A stretch of DNA of 64,000 bases from Okeania sp034190295 (lineage in GTDB: Bacteria > Cyanobacteriota > Cyanobacteriia > Cyanobacteriales > Microcoleaceae). The notes under the pieces were generated by a model, which was not told the origin of the DNA, made no database searches, and saw nothing but the letters and a program-made list of their open reading frames with translations. Made by a program: the position numbers and the translations under genes. The DNA is taken from positions 1-64,000 of the forward strand of contig JAXHSW010000006.1 in NCBI GenBank assembly GCA_034190295.1, given 5' to 3'. Below are positions 54,783 through 63,113 of the stretch, in pieces. Every line of letters begins with the position of its first letter. The stretch's first letter is position 1.

Positions 54783-55827
54783 TAAAAGTTGATTTTTAGA
54801 GTCATATATTCAGCATAATTAGGTATTCAAAAATTAATAATTAACAATTACCTCTCCTTGAAAAGAAGAAGATTGACTCTTCAGGATTTTTTTATCCTTT
54901 AAAGGAGAGACTTTAAACCTTAATTATTCGGTAAAATTTATATTAAATAAAAATGAGAAGCTCTCCATGAAAAAAGTAGAATTTTATCAGTTATAAACAG
55001 AAGTATTAATAGTAGGAAAAGAAGCTTTAGCTGTCGAGCATAATGGTAAATTATTAGGATACTTTTATCTTAATTCCTTTGTGGCGCGGGAGTAGGGAGT
55101 AGGGAATAGAAAAGAAGAAAAAAAACTGTACCTTAGTAACTTGAGAAACGTCATAAGTTATTCAACGAGTAAAAATAATTGTTAATCAAGGAAGATTAAG
55201 CGAATCTGCTGGAAAGGAACAAATAGAAACAGCATTGACAATAATTGAAACTCAAATAAATTTAATGTAAATCTCTTTTTATTATCATCTAGAAACTGAA
55301 GCTAGAAAGAGAATTCCTAAAGTTCTCAATGATGGGGAAGCTGTAGCTTTAGCATTATTTTTACTTGCTATTATTAGGATGGAAGATTATGATTTTTTTT
55401 ATCAAAATAATTTGGTCTAAAACCCCACCTTTTATAGCAGTCGAAGCAAAGGTTAGGACAAGTCATTTCAGTTATCAGTTATCAGTACCTCTGCCTGTTT
55501 GCGCAGCATGACCTAGGAAAGTCAGAGGCTTGAAATATTGAACTTGATTTTTTTTTATCCCCTTAAAAGGGGAGGCTTTGGACCTCATTTTTTGGTAAAA
55601 GCTTAAAACTCAGACAACATAATACTTTTTCTTCTTCCTTCTTCTTTCTTCCTTCTTTCTTCTGTTATAAGGCGAAATATTTTTGGAGGCTTGCTCAAAT
55701 CCCCTACTTCCCCTCCACAGTCGGGGCCCGCGGGTGGGTTAACTTCTGACTTCGTTAATGTGGGTGTGCTACTTGGACGATAAAAATTTTGTTACTTCAG
55801 TTGTTAAGTTAAGGCTAATTTTTATAT
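54783..55827. other. Repeat-rich region with gene debris
   Basis: Contains family-1 copy 54846-54940, the degenerate coding fragments at 54967-55420 (listed separately), a CAGTTATCAG run (55465-55485), another GGGGAGGCTTTGGACCTC arm (55567-55590), a CTTCC/CTTTC run (55630-55665) and a single GC-rich GGGCCCGCGGGTGGGTT unit (55722-55740). Confidence 0.55.
54967..55420 (+). pseudogene. Degenerate fragments, possibly of a toxin-antitoxin-like module
   Basis: From the ATG at 54967 the frame reads MKKVEFYQL, stop (TAA at codon 10), TEVLIVGKEALAVEHNGKLL then GYFYLNS, and is then broken by a GGGAGTAGGG repeat insertion. A second open piece (55166-55270) encodes RVKIIVNQGRLSESAGKEQI then ETALTIIETQINLM, and a third near 55280-55420 encodes EARKRIPKVLNDGEAVALAL. 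The order of a short antitoxin-like piece followed by pieces with a helical, acidic character suggests decayed toxin-antitoxin genes, but I cannot name the families. Confidence 0.35.
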
Positions 55828-57042
55828 ATGTTCAGTAAAGCATTAATCAAGAGTGGTTTGGGGTGGGAATTTGTCAGTGAAGAAATTTTAGAAGATTTTC
55901 TTTATGAACACTTAGAAATTTTACTAGATTTGAAAGTCTTAGACAGACAATATATTGTTAATAGTCAAAGGTGCGATATTTTGGCTGTTGATAATCAGGA
56001 AAAATTAGTGGTGTTGGAGTTGAAAAATGTTGAGGATAGGGGAGTTGTTCAACAGTTGACTCGTTATTATGATGCTTTGTTAGATGAGAAACCTTTTAGT
56101 GACAAAGTTGATTATCGGCAACCTGTGAGATTAGTAGCAATTACTCCTAATTTTCATCGGGATAATTTTACAGATCGAAAATATCACACTCTTGATTTTC
56201 AGTTTTTAGAGTTTTCTGTTATTCAAGATGAGGATAACTTTTATTTTTGTTTGAAAGATATTGATAATGGGGAGATTTCAAAGGCAATTATTCCCTATCA
56301 AGAACTAGAAAATGATTTAGATTTACCTACCCCATCTACAGCACTTTTGAAAGTTGTAAATAATTTAGATGTTCAACAGCAGGAAGAGATATTTAGGATT
56401 AGACGGAAAATTTTGGGGTTTGACAGTAGGATGCAGGAATTTTCTTCTGCTGGAAGTATTAAGTATGGAATTGGTAGTGGGAAAAGTTGTAAATCTTGTG
56501 CTGAATTTTTCCTGGATAAAGGCGAATTAATAATATTTCTCTGGATACCATATAAAGGTGGTGAAAGTTCGAGAATTGGCAGAGCTAGAATTTGGACAGA
56601 TTGGCAAGATAAAGCTTTGATTGAAGGTTATGTATCCAGTGGAGTAGGAATAGAAATTAATCGGCATAAAAAGGATATTGAAAATTTAATAACAATACTT
56701 CAAGGAAGTCTTAAATTAGTTACAGAAATTGAAGAAATAAAGGACCGGACAGAACCAAAGATTCGGTATTTTACAAAAAATAAGGGCGCTCATGGTTCCT
56801 GGGAACTGAAGTTGCCAGTTAAAAAAAGTACAGCAAAAAGATATCTTGAAGCTATTCGGAGAATTGCGAGTTCGCCTGAAAAGAAAAAGCCTATTACCTA
56901 TGAAGATACAAAGCTGATTAGCCTTAGTAGAGAATTGTCAAAAGAAAAGAGAGGCATAGGAATTACAAGAGAATTTTATCCCTATAAACCTCTAGATTCA
57001 TTAATTGAATTAGCATTAGAAAAATGGCGTTCGAGACTTTAA
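55828..57042 (+). CDS. NucS/DUF91-type PD-(D/E)XK endonuclease-like protein
   Basis: 404 residues. The N-terminal domain shows the nuclease motif: Asp50 in SQRCDILAVD, then Glu64 and Lys66 in VVLELKN, followed by RGVVQQLTRYYDAL, which matches the QxxxY helix of NucS-like (DUF91) nucleases. The C-terminal half (about 210-404), with IWIDWQDKALIEGY-like strands and basic patches, is a separate domain without recognised family. NucS enzymes act on mismatched or branched DNA; a defence role is also possible for stand-alone homologues. It is isolated, downstream of gene debris. The start ATG lacks an obvious Shine-Dalgarno sequence. Confidence 0.72.
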   Translation: MFSKALIKSGLGWEFVSEEILEDFLYEHLEILLDLKVLDRQYIVNSQRCDILAVDNQEKLVVLELKNVEDRGVVQQLTRYYDALLDEKPFSDKVDYRQPVRLVAITPNFHRDNFTDRKYHTLDFQFLEFSVIQDEDNFYFCLKDIDNGEISKAIIPYQELENDLDLPTPSTALLKVVNNLDVQQQEEIFRIRRKILGFDSRMQEFSSAGSIKYGIGSGKSCKSCAEFFLDKGELIIFLWIPYKGGESSRIGRARIWTDWQDKALIEGYVSSGVGIEINRHKKDIENLITILQGSLKLVTEIEEIKDRTEPKIRYFTKNKGAHGSWELKLPVKKSTAKRYLEAIRRIASSPEKKKPITYEDTKLISLSRELSKEKRGIGITREFYPYKPLDSLIELALEKWRSRL

Positions 57043-57296
57043 ATATAATTTAGATAAAGTTCTATTTATCTTTTTCTTTATTGGTTTAATATCCTACCGT
57101 CTACAGGGTTTCTACAATTTGGTTAGGATTTGTAGACGCAGAGGAGCAACTTTTCAGTATCCCCATCCACTTCTTGATTCTTCCTTTTTCAATATTTCCT
57201 ATAAAATTTCTGTAAAATTACCCCAAAATTTAATTATTGGCTGACGATAAAAAAATTTGATATAATGTAGCTAAAACTTAGCTAATATACATAAAA

Positions 57297-58247
57297 ATGA
57301 CTCAGCCAATATTATCAATAGTAGTACCCACAAGAGAAGGTCTTCCTGAATATTGGATCGAAACCCTTTTAAAAATAAATGGAGATGTGGAATTAATTTT
57401 AGCCCACCCTCCAGGAATGAAAAAACTGCCAATTAGCGACCCCCGAATGCAACAAATAAATAGTTCATTTCGCGGAGAAATAATTCAAAGAATGACTGGG
57501 TTAGTAAATGCTTCGGGAAAATATATTTTAACCGTCAATTGTGATGAACTTTTGCATCCAGATATTGCAGAAATAACCAGACAATATTTTACTAAATATC
57601 CTGATAGTTGGGTTTTAAGGCTTAATAGAAAAGATGTAAAATATGGTGATGAAGCTAGTTTAAAATCTTCATGGGAACCAATACTTAATATTGATGAAAT
57701 GAATACTTGCGGTGTAAGGACTGGAGACCAAAACTTACAAAATCAAGCAAATTATATGGTGGAAATACCCATAGCTCCTTTGCATAATAAATTCAATCCT
57801 TTGTGTCTGTTAGGGAAAAGAAAAGACCATCAAGGATGGCATACAGAAAACTTTGATAAAAAGGTATGGAAAAATGAAATAGTACAAGCAACTTTGGCAG
57901 ATATTAGAGATGCGATGATTTTGTCAGGACCCTTTAAATATTTTCCTTTTTGGTGTTTGGATAGATTATTAGGGCTTTCTATTCAAGCAAAGTATTATGA
58001 GCAAGAAAAAATTATCGGTCATAAATTGCCTAAACCAGAACAAATTAGGATTGAAGATAATCCTCCTGAATACAAAAGAACTAAAAGATTTTATGTATTT
58101 GCCGAACTTTTGTTACTAAAAAATAATCCCCAGTATGGCTATCTTTGGAATTTGATTTTAGCTCAATTTACAGATATTCCTGTCAGGGCAGTTTCTTCTA
58201 TAAATCGGCGTTTTTCTAGGAAGAAAATGCAGAAAAGTACTAATTGA
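57297..58247 (+). CDS. Glycosyltransferase-like protein (GT-A fold)
   Basis: 316 residues. The start ILSIVVPTREGLPEYWIETL is the opening strand and turn of GT2-type transferases. ASGKYILTVNCDELLHPDI supplies a D-containing nucleotide-diphosphate-binding strand, though with CDE rather than a clean DXD. The rest (120-316) includes WEPILNIDEMNTCG and KRKDHQGWHTENFDKKVW and is not typical of well-known subfamilies. The basic C-terminus (SINRRFSRKKMQKSTN) suggests peripheral membrane attachment. Start at the ATG at 57297. Donor and acceptor are unknown. Confidence 0.7.
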   Translation: MTQPILSIVVPTREGLPEYWIETLLKINGDVELILAHPPGMKKLPISDPRMQQINSSFRGEIIQRMTGLVNASGKYILTVNCDELLHPDIAEITRQYFTKYPDSWVLRLNRKDVKYGDEASLKSSWEPILNIDEMNTCGVRTGDQNLQNQANYMVEIPIAPLHNKFNPLCLLGKRKDHQGWHTENFDKKVWKNEIVQATLADIRDAMILSGPFKYFPFWCLDRLLGLSIQAKYYEQEKIIGHKLPKPEQIRIEDNPPEYKRTKRFYVFAELLLLKNNPQYGYLWNLILAQFTDIPVRAVSSINRRFSRKKMQKSTN

Positions 58248-58350
58248 TAATAGTAGTTAAAAATTTAAAAGTTAATAATTAATAATTAATGATTACCTAT
58301 CCTGAAAAGCAGATAATTGACTCAAATATTTGTTTTATTTTCTCTCCTTA

Positions 58351-58503
58351 TATCAAGTCTCATTAAGAACGCCATAATAAAAAATTTCTTCTCTTGAGAG
58401 AAAATATTTTTTCCGTTTGTCATGGTCCGCAAACAAATTTCCTCTTGTTTCCTACTCCCTACTCCCTAGATTTTTTATTGGGGTTATTTAAAGAGACATG
58501 ATA
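58351..58503. mobile_element. Family-3 MITE-like element, TTA target duplication
   Basis: Bounded by TATCAAGTCTC (58351-58361) and GAGACATGATA (58493-58503), inverted repeats with one mismatch, flanked by TTA on both sides (58348-58350, 58504-58506). 153 bp, non-coding. Confidence 0.65.
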
Positions 58504-58837
58504 TTAGTTGGACTTGTGGCGCAGCTAAAGAGAAGTTTTAAGCCGGAATCATGATATCGACTAACTACCAACTATAAACCTATTAGACTATTTTTAACAG
58601 ACTTATTTCTTTAAGTAAAATGTGTTTTAAAAGCTTAATTTTTCGTTTTTAACTCTCAAAAGATTTAGAGTTTTTAGCAAAAATTTTAGGTGGTGGTGCA
58701 TTTTCATTGGTCGTGCATTATCCGGCAATGTTTGTTACCAGAACAGTGGGAGCATCTTGCTCCCGTGCCAGGTCTTCCTTTTTGCTGTATAACATTACGC
58801 TAGCAAGACTAGCAAATCTGATTACTGGGATAGGTTA

Positions 58838-58986
58838 TATCAAATCCGGTTAAACAGCCATAGAATGGTTAAGTCAGGAGGAGTCAGGAATCAGGAGTCA
58901 GGAGTCAGGAGGAGAGAGAGTTACAAAGATGAGCGTAGTTATGACGATTGGAGAATTTTTTTATGTTCAATAAAACGGATTTGATA
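58838..58986. mobile_element. Family-3 MITE-like element, TTA target duplication
   Basis: Bounded by TATCAAATCC and GGATTTGATA, perfect 10-bp inverted repeats, flanked by TTA (58835-58837, 58987-58989). The interior carries a tandem CAGGAGT run. 149 bp, non-coding. Confidence 0.7.
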
Positions 58987-59360
58987 TTAAACTACAAATT
59001 ACCAACTACCAATTACTGATTATCTTTTTTATTCGGCAACTTAACCGGAAGCGAGGGAAGAGATTTTGGGCGTTGCTGAATACTGGGATGATTTCGGCTG
59101 ACACGGGGACACGGGGACAGATCGACACGGGGATTATGGTTTCTGCTCTCTGACAAATAACGTCCGGCAATTATGCAATGCCAGAATTTGTAGTTAAATT
59201 TAGAGAGGCAGAATACTACGCAAACAGCTTTTTAATGAACGAAGCAAGCATTCGTTTAATTTCACGCTTTTTGGGAATCATTGTATTGACTATATTAGTT
59301 TGTTTGCTGTAAAGTTGAAACCTACTTAAACCTAATTTAGAAAAAGTCCCAGGAGGTACA

Positions 59361-60698
59361 GTGCGTCCAACTCTCCTATCTCAGAACGAAATACAAGCAG
59401 CGTCAGAACAATACGGAACACCTTTGTATCTGTACAACCTTGATAAAATTGGCCGTCAATATGCCAAACTTAGAGAATACCTGCCTCCAAATTTCAGCAT
59501 TCTGTATACTCTGAAGGCTAATAGCAATTTAACCATCTGCCATACATTAGCTCAATTAGGGTGTGGAGCAGATATCAGTTCAACGGGGGAATTGAAGGCA
59601 GCACTAAAAACAGGATTTTCAGCGCCACAAATTGTGTTTACAGGGCCGGGAAAAACTAACTCAGAACTAGCAGCAGCAATAGAAGCAGGAATTGGCATCA
59701 TTGTATTAGAATCAGTAAACGAAGCTCGTCGCTTAAATAATTTGGCTCAAAAGTATGGTAAAAAGCAAGATGTCTTAATTCGGATTAACCCCTTATATAG
59801 AACAGATCGGAGTTGCGAAATTCGGGAAAAAGCAAGTAGTTGTGGAAGTAATGATACTAATGGAGAAGCTAGTCCAAAAATTCAAACGATCGCCAGTAGC
59901 TCCAGCAAATTTGGTGTAGATGAAGACAGAGCTATAGAAGAAATTGCAGCGATCGACTCTTTGGAAAATCTTAACCTCAAAGGTATTCACATTTTTACCG
60001 AAAGTAATGTCCTGGACTACAATCAATTACTAGCTTCTTGGACAAATACCATTAGTATAGCTAACAAAATTAATGACCAAGGTTATCATATCTCCCTGTT
60101 AGATTTTGGTGGTGGAGTTGGTATACCTTACAATTCTATTGATAGTGAATTTGATATGGAGTCTTTTGGTAAAGAGTTACAAAGAATTTTTGAGAATAAT
60201 CCTTATCCCTATAATTGTATTGTCGAAATTGGGCGTTACATGGTGGGAGAGGCTGGATGTTATATGACTGAAGTTGTTGATATTAAAGAATCTCTCGGCC
60301 AAAAATTTATCATTTTGGATGGAGGTGTCCACCAACTCTTAAGACTGTCTATGAAACCAGCAAGCAAATATATGGAAGTGTTGGGAAGAGATGGTAACTA
60401 TACTCAGAAAGCCACTCTGGGAGGAAAACTGCCAACACCCTTAGATATTATGGTAGAGGATGCGATGGTTCCAGAAGATATAGAAATTGGCGATCGCTTA
60501 GTAATCTATAATTGTGGAGCTTATGGGTTTAATCATAGTCTGACCAATTTTGCTCTACACAATTATCCAGCAGAAGTAGCTTATAGTGATGGAAAAATGG
60601 AAATCATTCGCGAACCGGGAAACATAGAAGATTTTTTCTTGAATCAAAAATTACCCCTTCTTAAAAGAATAGACAAAAAATTAGTAAACTTGATTTAG
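59361..60698 (+). CDS. PLP-dependent decarboxylase (LysA/fold type III)
   Basis: 445 residues from a GTG start at 59361, well supported by AGGAGG 5 bp upstream. The PLP lysine is K52 in YTLKANSN; the phosphate-binding glycine loop is LLDFGGGVGIPY; EIGRYMVGEAGCY and the C-terminal YNCGAYGFNHSL are family motifs. Where diaminopimelate and related decarboxylases have a catalytic Cys (C-E-S or L-C-T-P-L-D) this protein reads KLPTPLD, so the Cys is replaced by Pro and the specificity is probably changed. A ~25-residue Ser/Asn-rich insert (150-175) is unusual. It is the first gene of a probable biosynthetic cluster and need not be the cell's lysA. Confidence 0.87.
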   Translation: MRPTLLSQNEIQAASEQYGTPLYLYNLDKIGRQYAKLREYLPPNFSILYTLKANSNLTICHTLAQLGCGADISSTGELKAALKTGFSAPQIVFTGPGKTNSELAAAIEAGIGIIVLESVNEARRLNNLAQKYGKKQDVLIRINPLYRTDRSCEIREKASSCGSNDTNGEASPKIQTIASSSSKFGVDEDRAIEEIAAIDSLENLNLKGIHIFTESNVLDYNQLLASWTNTISIANKINDQGYHISLLDFGGGVGIPYNSIDSEFDMESFGKELQRIFENNPYPYNCIVEIGRYMVGEAGCYMTEVVDIKESLGQKFIILDGGVHQLLRLSMKPASKYMEVLGRDGNYTQKATLGGKLPTPLDIMVEDAMVPEDIEIGDRLVIYNCGAYGFNHSLTNFALHNYPAEVAYSDGKMEIIREPGNIEDFFLNQKLPLLKRIDKKLVNLI

Positions 60699-61110
60699 AA
60701 TAGTAAACCGATGAAATTGGAGAGTTTTATGGGGAAAACTAAGAGTAGAATTGACTGTCATAAATTAGCTGGACTTTAATATTTTTGACAGTAAAAATAG
60801 CTTCAAACCCAATATGGGCAAGGGAAATACCTCAACTGGCTAAAAATGGCTCAAACCTAGATACAGCATATTCCAAGTATATGAGGTACAGATATGAAAA
60901 TGAAATTTTCTCAGTGCGGGCATCTTGCCCGCGTGGGTGTACCTCACGCCTGGTGGAATCCGCTGTATATCAACAAACAGGCTAAATTTAGCTTAATTCA
61001 TTACTGTGTAAGGATTTGATGCTATTTTTAAGCTACTTTTTGCTAAAGTCCAGCTAAAACAAACACCAACAATGAAAAGTAAATAGTATTAATATAGAAC
61101 AAGTTCAAAA
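60699..61110. other. Intergenic region with duplicated gene start and family-4 element
   Basis: 60700-60779 duplicates the leader and first codons of the PP-loop gene at 62129 (listed separately). 60882-60946 is a family-4 inverted repeat (TGAGGTACA / TGTACCTCA) containing the hairpin GCGGGCATCTTGCCCGC. Sequence before 61111 should hold the ribosome binding site of the oxygenase gene, but none is clear. Confidence 0.6.
60729..60779 (+). pseudogene. Truncated duplicate of the PP-loop gene start
   Basis: The ATG at 60729 encodes MGKTKSRIDCHKLAGL and then TAA. It is preceded by GAAATTGGAGAGTTTT, identical to the leader of the PP-loop gene at 62129, whose product begins MGKNKSRIDCQKFDDF. This is a partial duplication left by a rearrangement within the cluster. 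It also confirms GGAGAG as the ribosome binding site and ATG 62129 as the real start of the intact gene. Confidence 0.75.
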
Positions 61111-62079
61111 ATGATCTTAAACAAATTAACTCACCAATATCCTCAAGCCAATATTTGCAATACAATTCCAGCATCAACAGAACAATTGATCGATCAATTG
61201 AGCGAACACGGTCATATTTTAATAAGAATGGATATGCCATTAAATGAGGATAAAATTATCGAACTGATTGGCGGAAGAGAAAATTTGATGTCATATAACG
61301 AATACGGGACTCAAGAGCGTGAAAAAATTTCTGGATCCCAATTTATAAATGTCACGAATTGGCGAAAAGACTTAGAGCTACCACCCCATACAGAACTTAC
61401 CCATCACACAGATTTTCCTCAGTACGTTTGTTTTATTTGTAAACAACCAGCTCAATATGCTGGAGAAACAACAATCTATGATTGTGAAAAAGCTTTTGCT
61501 AATTTAACGCCTAGTTTTCAACAGGAAGCAATGGAAAAGAATGTAATTTTTGTCAAAAAATATGTTAAAAAACAAAACCACAAAAAATATGATTTTAGCT
61601 GGGAAAAGGTTTTAGGTAAAAACAGCACTGCTGAAGAAGCCGTATCACATTGGACAAAACTGGGATATACCTGTTCAATGTATCAAGAATCAGAAAATGG
61701 TAGCACAATAGATATTGTAGAAATTCAGATCAAACGACCAATTGCTTATCATTATAAAGGGAAAGTGTGTTTGCACTCAAGTATTATAGGGGTTGCTCCT
61801 TATTGGTATAAAGAAACCTGGGGGGATAAAGAACCCCAAATAATAGTAAAATGGGAAGATGGAAACCTGCTATCCGATGAACAATTTCGCAACATGGAAA
61901 AAGTGTTTAGATCGGCACGAATTTTCTATAATAACTATCAAAAAAATGACGTATTAATTTTGGATAATCTCAGAATAGCCCACGGGCGACTTCCTTTTAA
62001 AGGAGAGCGTGTAGTTGGTATATTAATGGGAGGAAAAGCAAGTTTTGAATTTCAGGAAAACAAGTGGATAGTTAAATAA
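61111..62079 (+). CDS. Fe(II)/2-oxoglutarate oxygenase, TauD/TfdA superfamily
   Basis: 322 residues. The metal-binding facial triad is HTD (His99-x-Asp101 in LTHHTDFPQY) with distal His291 in RIAHGRLPF, followed within ten residues by the Arg of GERVV that binds 2-oxoglutarate. The fold covers most of the chain, as in taurine dioxygenase and clavaminate-synthase-like enzymes; these hydroxylate, desaturate or halogenate small molecules. The Asp of HxD is present, so hydroxylation rather than halogenation is expected. The next gene starts 49 bp downstream, so the two are probably co-transcribed. The substrate is likely an amino-acid derivative, judging from neighbours only. Confidence 0.85.
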   Translation: MILNKLTHQYPQANICNTIPASTEQLIDQLSEHGHILIRMDMPLNEDKIIELIGGRENLMSYNEYGTQEREKISGSQFINVTNWRKDLELPPHTELTHHTDFPQYVCFICKQPAQYAGETTIYDCEKAFANLTPSFQQEAMEKNVIFVKKYVKKQNHKKYDFSWEKVLGKNSTAEEAVSHWTKLGYTCSMYQESENGSTIDIVEIQIKRPIAYHYKGKVCLHSSIIGVAPYWYKETWGDKEPQIIVKWEDGNLLSDEQFRNMEKVFRSARIFYNNYQKNDVLILDNLRIAHGRLPFKGERVVGILMGGKASFEFQENKWIVK

Positions 62080-62128
62080 AAATGGATTCTTTTTGATTGA
62101 GAATAGTAAACAGAAATTGGAGAGTTTT

Positions 62129-63022
62129 ATGGGGAAAAATAAGAGTAGAATTGACTGTCAAAAATTTGATGATTTTTTAGTAGGAGAAGTTTGCCTAGAA
62201 GATGTATCAGTCTATCGGGATACTATAGGATTTATATATTCAATTGAGGGCGAACAGATTGGCTGTCGCGTTCGTTATGATTCTGTAGAATTAAACAATT
62301 CAGCATTAATATCTCTTGAAAAAGCCAAGCATTTTGCAGTAATTTTAGCTGTTATTTGTTCGGTGCGATTTGGTGCTTTATTACCTAATAAATTAAATCT
62401 TGAAAAGTATAGCCAATACATAGACAAAGAACTACTGGAATTTATTAAGGTAGTGATGCGAGGCCACTGGAGTCAGCATCGCTATCAAATAGGAAGATTA
62501 GATTACAATTTACCAGAATTTGTCCTTAGTGTCTCAGAATTAGGAAAAAAAGCAACCTATCCCTTATGGTCGAAGGCCGTTGTGGAAAACCCAGTACATA
62601 TCTTATTAGCTTCGGGTTCCGGTAAAGATAGTTTGTTATGCAGTTTAATTTTGGAAGCAGCAGAAGTAACCTATGATATTGTCACCTATTTTCATGATAC
62701 TTACGGGGACGATGCACGCCAAAAAAATCTCTTTGAGGAAGTAACAAACAATCTCAAATATAAGAAAGCTCATGGTGTCTACTTTTATGACGAATATTAC
62801 CCTTGGCTTGAGAAACGTCTAAAGTTGTATCAAAGAGGAGTTAAAGGTAAAGCTATAGAACTTTTTGAACAAAAAATTTTAAATCCATTACTACAAAAAG
62901 GAAAAGATATAGACAAGTATTTTGCTAAAATAGAGAAAAACTATTCTCAAATCTATGAAACTCATCATACAATGCCAAATTGGTTTTGGAAGAAGATTCA
63001 GCCCGTCTTAGAACTAATTTAG
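62129..63022 (+). CDS. PP-loop ATP-pyrophosphatase (asparagine-synthetase-like) enzyme
   Basis: 297 residues from the ATG at 62129, chosen over a TTG at 62093 because GGAGAG lies 5 bp upstream of the ATG and the same leader is duplicated at 60710-60731. The PP-loop motif is SGSGKDS at 162-168 (family SGGxDS). The ~155 residues before it show no glutaminase signature and no N-terminal Cys, so it is not a classical glutamine-dependent asparagine synthetase. PP-loop enzymes adenylate a carboxylate or amide for amide formation or thiolation. Here the partner genes suggest amide or lactam formation on an amino acid derivative, which is inference. The C-terminus is rich in aromatic residues (YYPWLEKRL ... 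NWFWKKI). Confidence 0.75.
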   Translation: MGKNKSRIDCQKFDDFLVGEVCLEDVSVYRDTIGFIYSIEGEQIGCRVRYDSVELNNSALISLEKAKHFAVILAVICSVRFGALLPNKLNLEKYSQYIDKELLEFIKVVMRGHWSQHRYQIGRLDYNLPEFVLSVSELGKKATYPLWSKAVVENPVHILLASGSGKDSLLCSLILEAAEVTYDIVTYFHDTYGDDARQKNLFEEVTNNLKYKKAHGVYFYDEYYPWLEKRLKLYQRGVKGKAIELFEQKILNPLLQKGKDIDKYFAKIEKNYSQIYETHHTMPNWFWKKIQPVLELI

Positions 63023-63113
63023 TAAATTAAGTTAAATACTTAAATCTAAAAAAAATGTTAACACATTGATTTATGATTAATTGAAGAGAGATTTTTTATA
63101 GTTATAAACTACG

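Larger units (their letters stand above)
58248..59360. other. 1.1-kb intergenic region with two family-3 elements
   Basis: Holds a partial family-1 arm (58283-58320), family-3 elements 58351-58503 and 58838-58986, and a short GGACACGGGGACA direct repeat (59101-59130). A stretch at 58660-58760 may be gene debris, but nothing is recognisable. The end of the region (AGGAGG at 59351-59356) is the ribosome binding site of the decarboxylase gene. Confidence 0.55.
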
